Source of the DNA: Diorhabda sublineata
Lineage: Eukaryota > Arthropoda > Insecta > Coleoptera > Chrysomelidae
DNA: 64,000 nt
Assembly (NCBI RefSeq): GCF_026230105.1
Contig: NC_079474.1
Coordinates: forward strand, 9,930,187-9,994,186
Direction: 5' to 3'
The notes below the pieces were generated by a model. That model did not search any database. It worked only from the letters and a program-made list of their open reading frames with translations, and was not told the origin of the DNA. The translations under genes were made by a program, and so were the position numbers. Positions 46,566 to 56,381 of the stretch are shown here, piece by piece. Positions within the stretch are counted from its first letter, which is position 1. Every line of letters starts with the position of its first letter.

Positions 46566-48662
46566 GATAAATCATTTTAAGAAAAAATTATTATAATTGC
46601 TACCTGGATTAAGTGTTATTTATTATTCCTACTGATACTTCAGGTATTCCTATTCCTACCATGGCCAGTAAATGACTTTATCTTTCACAATTATTTTTTA
46701 ATATTGAATGCAGACCAATAGCCAGCTTGTTAGTATAGGTTGTTAGTCTTCTTCACTATTTTTAAGAAGTCACTCTTTCTGATTTTCACGTTTGGATGCA
46801 CTCTGTTTGTGTCGCAAGACTATAGTGATTTCAATTCGTGAGTAAAAGTTACATTTCCTTCAGTTATAAATTTATGTATTTTATGCCATAGTAGATAAGA
46901 TAGGGTGAGAACATTCAATGATATGAACTGTATCAAATATCAATCAAGCAAATAAACACTAATAGTCGAGCGAGAACTGTTGAAACTTGGAGTACCATAA
47001 ACCATTTTCTAGAAGGCACTTATCAGATAAAATCGTGTCTCAACTACATTATCTTTCCTTTGTATCGACTTTATAGTTTTGGCATTAAGTCTTAGAGATA
47101 AACTTTTATGAAACCTTCAAAAATATATCATACATATATATGAGAGAAAGTCGTAAAGTTTAAAAGCGATTCACTTATCTTGTATGTAGAAAATTCCAAT
47201 TGAAAATTTAAAAATGGTCATTTGACTGGTCCTGGTAGGAAATGTGTTGATTCAGTTCACAACATAGTACTTTTATTTATTGAATGAGCATAATAGTAAC
47301 TAGGAGTATTTGTTTTATTAATTTAAAGAGGTAGAACATTGGGTAGGTCATTGTACAAGTATGCAAGTAGTTGAATTGGAAACATATAAATTGATTCTTA
47401 TACAAAGAATTATCAACTCCCAAACTTGGGCATTATAAAAAATCCAACTCAGATATATGATCTATTTTATGTTTTGCATTTCTAGAGTAGTTCAACCTAT
47501 CTACTACAAATTAAGGACATTCAAGAAACAGATGCAGGTTACTATCAATGTCAAATTCTTATATCACCCAGCAATAGAGTAACAGCAGAAGTAGAACTAC
47601 AAGTGAGGAGACCACCTTTCATCTCCGATAATTCAACAAGATCAATAGTTGTATCAGAAGGAGAAGGTATTATGTATCTCAATTATTACACCAAGAATTT
47701 ATTTATTATATTCAATTTTCTATTTAGCTGTTGAAATGGAATGCTATGCAGGAGGATATCCAACACCTAGAATATCATGGAGACGTGAAAATAATGCCAT
47801 ATTGCCTACAGGTGGCTCAATTTACAGAGGAAATATTCTAAAGATCAGATCAATTCGCAAAGAAGACCGAGGTACTTACTATTGTGTTGCTGAAAATGGC
47901 GTCGGAAGAGGAACAAAAAGTAAATATCTTTCAAAATAATATCTAAATCAACTATTGCTACTATTTGGTTTGTTCTTACCTATAATAATATCATTTTTTT
48001 AGGAAACATTGCTGTGGAAGTCGAATTTGCTCCTGTTGTTGTAGTTCCAAGACCTAGACTTGGCCAAGCACTTCAATTTGACATGGATTTAGAATGCCAC
48101 GTAGAAGCTTACCCTCCTCCTGCCATAACGTGGGAAAAAGACGATATTACTTTATCAAATAATCAACATTATTCTATATCACATTTTGCGGTCGCTGACG
48201 AATTTACAGATACCACCCTTAGGGTTATTACAATTGAAAAAAGGCAATATGGACAGTATGTATGCAAAGCTGCAAATAAATTGGGATCTGCTGAAGGAAG
48301 GGTTGAATTATTCGGTAAGTTTTTCTATTATATTATTCAATTTTTATAGTCATGGAAATTTTCGTAGTTAGTAAAACTAGATATTTAGAATATAAGTGCA
48401 TTTTGAATGTTTTTTCCAAAACTAATGTTTATTTCAGAAAGCATTCATCATTATGTATCTTTATTTTATAATTTTGTTATTGCATTCTAATTTTGTTTGT
48501 GTAGTTAGATTATATAGCTAGATGTGTTGTATTTGTTGTGTAGAAACAATCATCCCTGTATGTCCCCCTGCCTGTGGTACCGCTAGGTATGCTGGCGCCG
48601 CTACAATTTCAACTAGTACAGCTGCCCTGTTCTTTATGGTGGTCATCTTTATTTTTAGGTAA
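45503..48662 (+). CDS. Lac: Lachesin, GPI-anchored immunoglobulin-superfamily protein (isoform ending in exon 6)
   Basis: Join 45503-45563, 46198-46415, 47486-47666, 47728-47919, 48003-48314, 48544-48662: 360 codons plus stop, the usual Lachesin length. Order: signal peptide (MMATHYILFCLPFVFMLVQ), first V-type Ig domain (VELLCSVQY...YSVIWMKV...DAGYYQCQI), second Ig domain (VEMECYAGGYPTPRISWRRE...GTYYCVAENGVG), third Ig domain (DMDLECHVEAYPPPAITWEK...GQYVCKAANKLG), Cys-containing stalk PVCPPACG, then a hydrophobic tail LFFMVVIFIF fitting a GPI signal. Lachesin is a homophilic surface adhesion molecule of insect neurons and epithelia, needed at septate junctions. All introns have GT/AG ends and compatible phases. 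The paired Ig cysteines and core Trp are all present. Confidence 0.96.
46198..46415 (+). CDS. Lac: Lachesin exon 2 (first Ig domain, part 1)
   Basis: The acceptor is tggattatag. The exon starts N YAQRSPTISYITQTQIKD and contains the first Ig cysteine and core Trp, ending SLRYDP before gtaagt (phase 0). Confidence 0.95.
46495..46562. repeat. (AT)n microsatellite in Lachesin intron 2
   Basis: About 34 uninterrupted AT units, 80 bp after exon 2. The long frame reading through it from exon 2 (TIYIYIYI...) is not coding. Confidence 0.95.
46570..47485. other. Lachesin intron 2, no recognised feature
   Basis: AT-rich intron; no element recognised. It ends with the acceptor gcatttctag. Confidence 0.6.
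47486..47666 (+). CDS. Lac: Lachesin exon 3 (end of first Ig domain)
   Basis: Encodes SSSTYLLQIKDIQETDAGYY then QCQILISPSN, with the second cysteine of Ig domain 1, and the linker VRRPPFISDNSTRSIVVSEG. Donor after phase-1 G. Confidence 0.95.
47728..47919 (+). CDS. Lac: Lachesin exon 4 (second Ig domain)
   Basis: Encodes AVEMECYAGGYPTPRISWRR through GTYYCVAENGVGRGTK; both Ig cysteines are in this one exon. Intron 3 before it is only 61 bp and intron 4 after it 83 bp. Confidence 0.96.
48003..48314 (+). CDS. Lac: Lachesin exon 5 (third Ig domain)
   Basis: The acceptor is tttttttag. Encodes RNIAVEVEFAPVVVVPRPRL, DLECHVEAYPPPAITWEKDD, YVCKAANKLGSAEGRVELF, ending in phase 1 before gtaagt. This phase fits both exon 6 and exon 7. 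Confidence 0.96.
48544..48662 (+). CDS. Lac: Lachesin exon 6, first alternative GPI-signal tail
   Basis: The acceptor is ttgttgtgtag. Encodes ETIIPVCPPACGTARYAGAA, TISTSTAALFFMVVIFIFR and TAA. The bases around the stop, ttttaGGTAAGT, are also a consensus splice donor, so the exon may be terminal or may be spliced onward. Exon 7 would then add only a six-residue tail before a stop. Confidence 0.88.
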
Positions 48663-48749
48663 GTTTTCAATTCATTTTTTTAACTGCATAACTTTTTCTA
48701 TACACATAATATCTAAAGAAAGTGAAATATCATTCTATGCATTCCAATT

Positions 48750-50480
48750 TAAATATTTGTTTTCAATTAAATTTATAAGTGTGAGAATATCAAAGCTAAG
48801 AATAAAAAATAGTATAGCAACTATAACAATGATTAATATTTACTCAGCAACAGAAGAAGCAAAAGGCGAAGACAAAGATGAATTCTATGCAAACCTGGTT
48901 AAGTTATGCGAAGACATCACGAGACATGATACATTAATAATTATTGGAGATATGAATGCAAAAATAGGAAAGGAGACTACTTAAGAAGTGTAGCAGGAAA
49001 ACACACCTTACACGAAACAATTAACGATAATGGAAGGCAAATATGTAGTCTAGTCGAGGAAACCAACATAAATATTAGTAGCACTAACTTTAAACATAAG
49101 AAAGAATATAAAATTATGTAGATGATACCTGGTACAAAATCAAATAGATCACATATTAATATAAAAAAGAAGATAAAAAATTATACAAGATGTAAGATCA
49201 TACAGAGGAATAGGTGTTGAGACTGATCATCATTAAATAATTAAATAATTATTGTTATATAAATAATTAAATTGAGAATGGTAAATATAGTGAACAAGAC
49301 GATGAAAAGCAGAAAATGGGATGTGCAGAAACTGAAAACGAGCGAGGGCGAATACAGAAAAGAAATAGAAAAGCAACTACAAAAGAGCAAAGAAAAAAAT
49401 ACTATTGATGAGCAATGGAAAGAGATTAAGATTAAGTATTCTAAATGCAACTCAGAAATCATTGGTACAAAAGATCTTAGAAAAAATAACCAATGGTTTG
49501 ATAAGGAATGTACAATAAAAATTGAAGAGAAAAAAGAAACTGGATTGAAATGGTTACTAACTATGATATAAATGTTAAATTATACCAACATATAAATAAA
49601 CAAAATAGAAAACTAACTACAACAAATATTGAACAAAAAGAATGGAGACAGCATTTCAAAAATTATTAACAGAAGAAGATAGTGAAGATGATACAATACT
49701 AGAAAATGAAGAAAAACCGACAAAAGCGGAATGTAGTGACATAATCAATAAACTGAAAAACAATAAAACAGGAGGACCATACGAAATAGTAAACGAACTA
49801 ATAAAATATGGGGAAAATAACCTAAGATACAAAATATTCAAGATCATAGAAATTATACCAATAATGAAGGGATTAAATCCCAACATATGTAGCAATTATA
49901 GAGGTATTAGTTTGCTTAATACCGTATTCAAAACACTTACAACATTAATAAATGAAAGTCTGAAAAATGTATGGAACCAGAAGTAGGGAAATATTAAAAA
50001 AGTTTTAGCAAGGAAAATCAACACTAGATGAAATACATACTATAAAACAAGTAATTGAAAAAAGCAAGTCAGCATTCGATAGATTGAAAAGGAGGACAAT
50101 TATAAATAAAGGACATGGAAAAACTACAAGTACCCCAAAAGTTGATATGATTGGTAAAAATGTGGTTATTTAACTCTATTGGAAAGGAAAGGGAAAGTTA
50201 GATATAATGAATCTAGAGAACTTATGAACTGTGAAATTAAGAATATATTAGAAAATCAGGATATAGTACATACTATTACAGCAAAAAGAATACAATGATA
50301 CGGACACATTGAAAAAATGGAAAAATGGCAGGATTCAAGGAAAATTACAGAATGGAGACCGAACGAAAAGATTGCCTGGAAGACCAAAAATAGATGGGAA
50401 GATCAAATTGTGCAAGATATGCAAAAGTAGATGCAGGACAGAAAGGAATGGAGAACAATAGTCAATGCTTCATAAATATG
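48750..50480 (+). mobile_element. Degenerate RTE-like LINE inside the Lachesin exon 6/7 intron
   Basis: Plus-strand pieces: endonuclease (ATITMINIYSATEEAKGEDK, DTLIIIGDMNAKIGKET), the connector (KWDVQKLK-type, NNQWFDKECTIKIEEKKE), early reverse transcriptase (DIINKLKNNKTGGPYEIVNE then LIKYGENN; NYRGISLLNTVFK), and the tail domain (AKRIQ.YGHIEKMEKW, WRPNEK). The catalytic YADD section is missing and many stops intervene. It lies in the sense direction of Lachesin. Confidence 0.75.
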
Positions 50481-50586
50481 TGATAAGTGGTAATTAAATA
50501 GGGATGGACCACCCACAAAATACAGGGTCAAAAGAGCTCCATTTGGGCGGCTACAATTCTCCATAGAATGTATAGCTTTGTGTATG

Positions 50587-50613
<27 letters not shown>
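50587..50613. repeat. (AT)n microsatellite
   Basis: About 13 AT units in the Lachesin exon 6/7 intron. Confidence 0.9.
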
Positions 50614-50617
<4 letters not shown>

Positions 50618-51240
50618 TGATCAAATGTAAGAAACAAGAAATATACCAATGGTCAATTTGAAACAATAGCATTTCATAATTTCATATATTTGAATTATAG
50701 TGAATAGGAATCAAATCTGGAACTGGAATTTCCAAAATTTTGTATGCCTAATGTGAAATTGAGCAGAATTTATTGCTGCATTATATAAGCAATGCTTGAT
50801 GCAATGTTTTGCATGTACTGAATCCAATGTGTTGTATATTTAGAAGTAGTTTTATTAATTACAAAAAAATGCTTCCTTGCATTTTTCTCATTTTATATTT
50901 ATTTATTTTGAATCATTGGTATAAAATATTTCATGATACAAGAAAGTTGATAGTTGATATATGATATGCAAGAAATATACACAATCCTTATATTTGTCTG
51001 TGTCAGCCATGAAACATTTGTGTTGAAATCGAATAAATTCCAAAAAATTCAAATTTCTCTTTAAACTATGAGGAAAATGAGAGGTATTTTAATAATAGTG
51101 CATGATGCCCTCCATGATAAATAGCCATGAATTTACGACTTTTGGATCTTTCAAATTTTATATAGGCTTCAGTAATAAAAGACACTTTCTTAAATTATGA
51201 AAAATACTATACTTATAAATTTGTTAATCATATTTTGCAG

Positions 51241-51356
51241 AAGTTTCCGAACCCAATCCTAACTATCCAGGTATTATATGGTTGAATTCGGCTATAAAGA
51301 ATCTCCCGGCAGTTTCGGCTGTAATACTCACAATAGTTTTGATATTTTATAATTAA
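51241..51356 (+). CDS. Lac: Lachesin exon 7, second alternative GPI-signal tail
   Basis: The acceptor is tcatattttgcag. Spliced directly from exon 5 (phase 1) it encodes EVSEPNPNYPGIIWLNSAIK then NLPAVSAVILTIVLIFYN and TAA: a short stalk with a small-residue stretch and a C-terminal hydrophobic run, as in a GPI signal. The isoform would be 359 residues. It is unlike exon 6 in sequence and lacks the PVCPPACG stalk cysteines. Confidence 0.75.
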
Positions 51357-51612
51357 GATTAGCACCATTCGGACTAGTTTTCAAAAATAGAATGATTCCA
51401 ACAGAAAATTGTTCATTTAAAGAATTTTTATTCAGTTTAAATTAAATTATTATTTATGTAGTTTTGAAAGTTGGTCTGAATATGGTTAGAAAGATTGTGA
51501 AAAAGAGTGTGCAACAATGTTTATAGTGTATACCAAATAATTTACTAAATAGTGATCGGTTGAATCGAAATGGTATTATACCGGCGCACATAAAGGTATA
51601 ACAACTCAATTT

Positions 51613-51618
51613 AATAAA
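51613..51618 (+). terminator. Candidate Lachesin polyadenylation signal
   Basis: AATAAA 257 bp after the exon 7 stop codon. Motifs like this are frequent by chance in AT-rich DNA. Confidence 0.3.
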
Positions 51619-51761
51619 AAATTAGAATTTTTATTAAATACGAAAACATTGTAGATTAAATGAAAAATTATTGTCAATAGCATTACACGTACAGACTAAA
51701 AAGAAACTAAGATTATAATTTTATCAACCCATTAACGCCCAATTTACTTTTTTTTTTAAAC

Positions 51762-51823
51762 GATACCATTTCTAAATGTATTTATAGGGTCAGATACCAT
51801 TTCTAAATGTATTTATAGGGTCG
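51762..51823. repeat. Tandem duplication, two 31-bp units
   Basis: gataccatttctaaatgtat plus tttatagggtc occurs twice in succession just inside the left end of piggyBac copy A. Confidence 0.9.
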
Positions 51824-52941
51824 TACTCGAATGAGGACGATGGAACTATAAATTTTATTTATTTAGACAACTAAATATATGAAGTACAAATAATGTTGAA
51901 TCATATATATAATGTTATAATTAAAAGTAAAAGTTTTAATCTATGAGAACCCAAATAATTTATTTTGGATTTTTGTCGACTAACTAGTTTTATATGAATA
52001 CGAACGTGTTTCCAAATGGCAGAAATAAATACAGAATTCCAAAAATTTTAGTAAAAAGAAAAAACTTACCTTATCGGTTTTCTACGGATGCATAGCTTAC
52101 TTGGATGACGACCAAAACATTTGATCGTTGATTCATCGTAGTTGAGGTTTTGCTCGGGGACGAATTTTTTAAGACACCTTTGATTCAGCATTCAAGAGTG
52201 ACCTCAATTTGAAAAGTTTATCGTTTTTAACAATTGCATTGTTATTCGCACATTGTAATATTGTGCAAAATCGGTTTTTTTCATAGCGTTTGAATCATAT
52301 TATTGTGAATGTAAGTGTGAGTGTCCCTATAATTACGTTTTTTGGGAAGAATTTTATACCCACTAATAACAAGAATTCCAATCAAGTATTACAGTTCATC
52401 AAATGTGATCAGCATAGTTTTTAAAAAGTGCATAATCTCTTGTCTGTATGCAAATGTTGGAAAACATCTTCATCAAAAAATCGCTCAAACAACTCTACAG
52501 GGGACGTACTATAATATTGATTGTAGTCTGGTTCGGGAAAGGATTTGGACATAGGTTGAAGACCGCCAACACTCCAATGCTAATTTTTTTTACAGTAGTT
52601 GAAGCTGAAAATGCCTTTTTAATTTTCTCTTCTGATGGTCTGTCTTCAGTGCCGTTTTTAAAGATTTCTGCTTCTGTAATATATACTTTTCCTTTAGTAT
52701 TGATATCGTTGGTTATATCTTCTTCAGTTTCTATGTTCTTCTGTTAAGACCAATTCCGCGCAAGCTGCCAATTATCTATGCTACAATCATTGTTATCAAA
52801 TATTTGTTTCCGGTGAAAAGAGAATTTGTACTTTCTCGAACCGTATGTCCATTTTAATCGGCACGGCCACGTGGAGTTTCTTTAATCTGCTGACAAACAG
52901 CTGTTCGACCACTAGCTGCAACTTATCATGAATAGAGAAGT

Positions 52942-52963
52942 GTGTAGTGGTGGTGTAAACAGT
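52942..52963 (+). repeat. 22-bp block shared with the hammerhead-bearing tail at 32.4 kb
   Basis: Exact inverse match to 32446-32467 (core gtagtggtggtgtaaacagt), with a further shared atcatg nearby. Probably a short 3' stump of the same retroelement family inserted in piggyBac copy A. Confidence 0.65.
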
Positions 52964-53148
52964 ATATTCAGTATGAATATCGGCAACGGTTCCAGAAATT
53001 CCAACTTAATGGAGAAGACGTTATACATATCCAAGTAAATATATATGGTGCCATTTATCCGATATTTTCCTAAGCTTTTTTGAAATTCATGCTGTAAATT
53101 TATATATTTACCGTGGCCATTTGGTAACATTAGGCCTTGATGGGTTAA

Positions 53149-53884
53149 TTTAAAACGCCATTCTAAAATAAAAAGAATAAAAATGTAATTTTTTTTGTGA
53201 AATTTTATAAAACATTCGGAACCTAATGTTATTACCGTAATGCCTCGGCTTGCCTTTTCAATAGCTAAATTGACACCGATGTAGTTTTTCAACACTTGAT
53301 TTTGATGTCTACGGTAAGCTAGGTGGTCGACTCTTTATTACTCGTGGCCCATGTAATGAATTGCAATTTTTCTTCGGAAATCTCTCGATTTTTTACCGTT
53401 TACTGCAAGATACAACAAAAAAGCATTGACCACTGCCATGTCTATAATACGCGTATACCAACTTTTTTCCTTTGATTGCTATTGAGTGCTTTGCTAGCAA
53501 CCAATTTAAAAATTTACAAAATACATCAGTTTGGAAAATCTTCAACGCTCAGCGTTCTCGATTGAAGACACCAAGATTTAAAGGAATTTTCCAAAAATCT
53601 GAATAGACTTTTGACAAAATTTTTGTCATGTTCGTAAACACACATTTATTATAGTTACTAATCCAAAAGAAAAAATACTTCCTTCACAAAATAAATTTTC
53701 AGCAGTCGAAAATCTACGATTTAGCACTAAGTAAGATTTCACGGAATGTCAGACTCAGGTACAATTAGCAGAAATACCCATCTATTATTATCTTTATTTT
53801 ATGGTGGTGAGGGTGAAAGCTGGTTATATTACCGCCAAGTGGTCGAAAAAAAAACCTTGAAAGATGACGCTGGGCTCTAGTGAG
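53149..53884 (-). mobile_element. piggyBac copy B (C-terminal part of transposase)
   Basis: The minus strand reads WYTRIIDMAVVNAFLLYLAV then NGKKSRDFRRKIA, the conserved piggyBac segment after the DDD core, followed by a degraded Cys-rich C-terminal domain (LGSECFIKFHKKN). The outer end, cttggaaagat-like with ctcactagagcccagcgtca on the minus strand, abuts TTAA at 53885-53888. The catalytic N-terminal part is missing. It lies upstream of, and in the same direction as, copy A. Confidence 0.65.
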
Positions 53885-53895
53885 TTAATTTGTTA

Positions 53896-54426
53896 GGCAA
53901 GTCGCAAATTGGGACACGTTCAGCACATGTGAGGTAGCGTGATACGATTCGTACGTGCTACACGTGCTGAGTGGTGATCCACATATTGAGACACGCGTTT
54001 TCAAATAGGAAACGGTGGGGTTTGGATTTGATTGGCAGTTCGAGACACTAGCCGGCACCAAAAAATGTTTTGACATTTTTGACAATCGTACAAAACAATT
54101 GTTGTTATTGAACTAAAGTTCTGAATCAGAATCGGATTATGCTGAAGAGGAAATGTTGTTTAATTCCTTGATGAAGAATAAATTTGTTTTACCGAATAGA
54201 AAAAACAGTGAACAATTTACAATTACAACTAAAATGAGTGGTACTGATTTTGGTAATTAATTCTGAATGAATCGAAACCATTTTCCTCTCTGTGTTCCTA
54301 TTAACTTTTCTTCTGTCATTTTTTCGTAAAAAAAAATTAAGGAAAGACTTGCGGGACACGCTTGTCGTGTCAGGTCGCGCAGCGTCACCTCACACGTCTT
54401 ATACGTGTCCCAATTTGCACTTTGCC
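53896..54426. mobile_element. Non-autonomous inverted-repeat element with TTA duplication (Harbinger-like)
   Basis: Left arm ggcaagtcgcaaattgggac and right arm (reverse complement ggcaaagtgcaaattgggac) continue as imperfect inverted repeats for about 60 bp. TTA flanks both ends (53893-53895, 54427-54429). A 531-bp element with a 3-bp TTA/TAA target duplication fits PIF/Harbinger. A short acidic frame inside (SESDYAEEEMLFNSLMKNKF) may be a scrap of the Harbinger nuclease start. Confidence 0.75.
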
Positions 54427-54429
54427 TTA

Positions 54430-54945
54430 TTTCTTAGACCTTTTTATATATATTCTGTGATGATTTATCAAGATTTTATCTGTTTTTAAACTAAAATTCA
54501 GTTAAAACGGACTTTAAATTACACTAAATCTAAATAATTTTTCAAAAAAAAATAGTGACTTGTTATTTCCAACAACAAACAAGAAATGTTATTGACAATA
54601 TCTTTAAGGTTGAAATAATTTATAGCACCAACAATAATAAATATTCAAATTCTGTATATTAACCCATATAAAATTAGCTTGTAGCTTTAAAGGCATTTTT
54701 ATACATGTTTATACTTTTTTATAATCTAATTGCACAATTTATGTATGTATATTAAATAATTTTTTATTTTTATAGAAAACACATAATTAGTTAAGAGTTA
54801 ATATAATTTAAAAAAAATCAATTATTAACAACGATTAATATTGTTTATTAAATGAATAATTTGATAATCGTTTATCGACGTTTATTCACGAAATTAATGT
54901 TTATAAAAGACTATTTATATATAAAAACAGCGCAACAGACCTTAT
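54430..54945. other. Intergenic, very AT-rich, no feature
   Basis: Long A/T runs; nothing assigned. Confidence 0.6.
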
Positions 54946-54949
54946 AGAC

Positions 54950-55350
54950 CCAAGGCCTGGAGTCACTCTAATATTTACGACCATGGCTGCAAGCTCCATT
55001 TTTCATTCCTGTATGTTATGTCGAAACACACGCCAACTACCATTTTCTCCAAACCCCACTCAGTTAGTGCATTATAAACTGCATTTGCACCAGTACCGCT
55101 TAAGTAATTTCTCCTTACCATCTGCAGTTACTAATGTGGGCAAACGATCCACTTTTTGGTTTCCCTAAAATATCAGGAACAATCTTCTCGTCCCAAAGGA
55201 CCGTCTTAGGTCCACAGCATTTTAATTTTTCTCCACTTCTTTCGGCCCCTTGTTTTTTTTTTCTCCAGTTTCACAGAGAACATGAGGTCTTAAGATCATA
55301 TTTTATATTTCGAACTTTAATAAATTGACCGCATATAAAACAAAATGCAT
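54950..55350 (-). mobile_element. DDE-type transposase scrap
   Basis: Minus-strand pieces GPKTVLWDEKIVPDILGKPK, VDRLPTLVTADGKEKLL, ANAVYNALTEWGLEKMVVGV then CFDITYRN follow the order of a common arthropod transposase-derived family (WDGK...RLPVL...G...LLGVP...W.L...CFDTT..NTG). Three frames alternate. The plus-strand frames here are shadows. Confidence 0.45.
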
Positions 55351-55880
55351 CCGCATCATATTTACACCTTTACGATTACATTTTAACATTTTCTAGACAT
55401 GTACAAAACATCTGATCGTTTTTTTATCACTCGAGAGCCATCTGGAGGCACTCTACTCTGATCTCGGAGTATTTTCAAAATGTATTATAACTAATTGAAA
55501 TTTAGAAAAAATTTGACAATGAGCATTATTTCTATAACTATCACAAAAGCAAACGTTATATCAAAAAAAGGTATTTTCTTTTCGTGTTTGTGTAATTGAC
55601 TGAAAAATCATAATTTTCTAGATCCTATTTTGTTCTACTTATTAAAAGTTTGCAATTATCAGGGTCCCGACTTTGATTTTTAGATTCCCTCTGTAATACT
55701 GTCCAAATACATTTTTTCTATTTAAATGAGAATATTCAAGATGAATAAATTTCGATAAATCGATTCGTTGTAAATATTTGATTAAAAAGTAGTTAGATGG
55801 CCTAAGGAAAAAAAATTGAAAGAATTTCTAGATTAGGTGGCACCTTTCGTTAAAACTTTAGTATATTATATCTATACTAT

Positions 55881-55917
55881 ACCTAACCTAAACATTATTA
55901 CAATTTTTAGGTTAGGT
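55881..55917. repeat. Inverted pair of TTAGG-like repeats
   Basis: acctaacctaaa (55881-55892) and tttaggttaggt (55906-55917) form a perfect 12-bp stem with a 13-nt loop. TTAGG is the common insect telomere repeat. Confidence 0.7.
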
Positions 55918-56344
55918 TATTATTTGATTGTTCATACGAAAAACGAAAATGAGTACCTGAAGGGATGGTTTCGGAGGAATGTAACCTAATCTAGATATTA
56001 TAAATTTTATTATAATATATTGGGAAGTAATTAAGTACTACTTAATTATCCATTTTAATTGAGAAATTTGAAACAAGCGGGCCAGGATCTGTAGTACTTA
56101 GTTATATATAGGCACTGTTGAAACAAGAAACTGGCCCTCATATATGCATTAATGGCTGCTATGTCGGTTTTAATTTTAAATAAACGACTTACTCAATATA
56201 TAAGATACATTCCTTTTAGAGACTGGATACATGTTATTTTTTTGTATTGGGTAAATTTTATGATCTGTAATTCTTATTCGTCCATTTTTGTTTTTAATAA
56301 AAACTTAAATAACTTTTTCTTTATTTAATTTTCCTTTCCCATAG

Positions 56345-56381
56345 TAGAAGAATTGTTGTTGCCAGGATCATTTCAATGAAG
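56345..56381 (+). other. Possible 37-nt exon flanked by strong splice sites
   Basis: A pyrimidine-rich acceptor (ttttcctttcccatag), 37 nt ending CAATGAAG, then the donor gtaagt. One frame is open (RRIVVARIISMK), and ATG AAG sits at its end, so it could be a 5' exon carrying a start codon. No flanking exon found. Confidence 0.25.

Larger units (their letters stand above)
51728..53144 (-). mobile_element. piggyBac copy A (N-terminal part of transposase, both ends present)
   Basis: The left end cccattaacgcccaatttac and the right end (reverse complement cccatcaaggcctaatgtta) are similar inverted ends. The right end abuts TTAA (53145-53148) and the left abuts TCAA, a one-base change from the TTAA target. 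Inside, the minus strand reads FPEPDYNQYYSTSPVELFER then FFDEDVFQHLHT, the N-terminal part of piggyBac transposase, followed by degraded LILSGY...YW and CANN-type motifs and the stretch up to about 52050. The C-terminal half is missing. Confidence 0.7.

Noticed and set aside
46167..46580. 137-codon plus frame
   Set aside because: It is Lachesin exon 2 read past its donor into the (AT)n repeat; only 46198-46415 is coding.
48574..48984. 136-codon plus frame
   Set aside because: Overlaps Lachesin exon 6 in the wrong frame, then enters the LINE endonuclease; a fusion is not supported.
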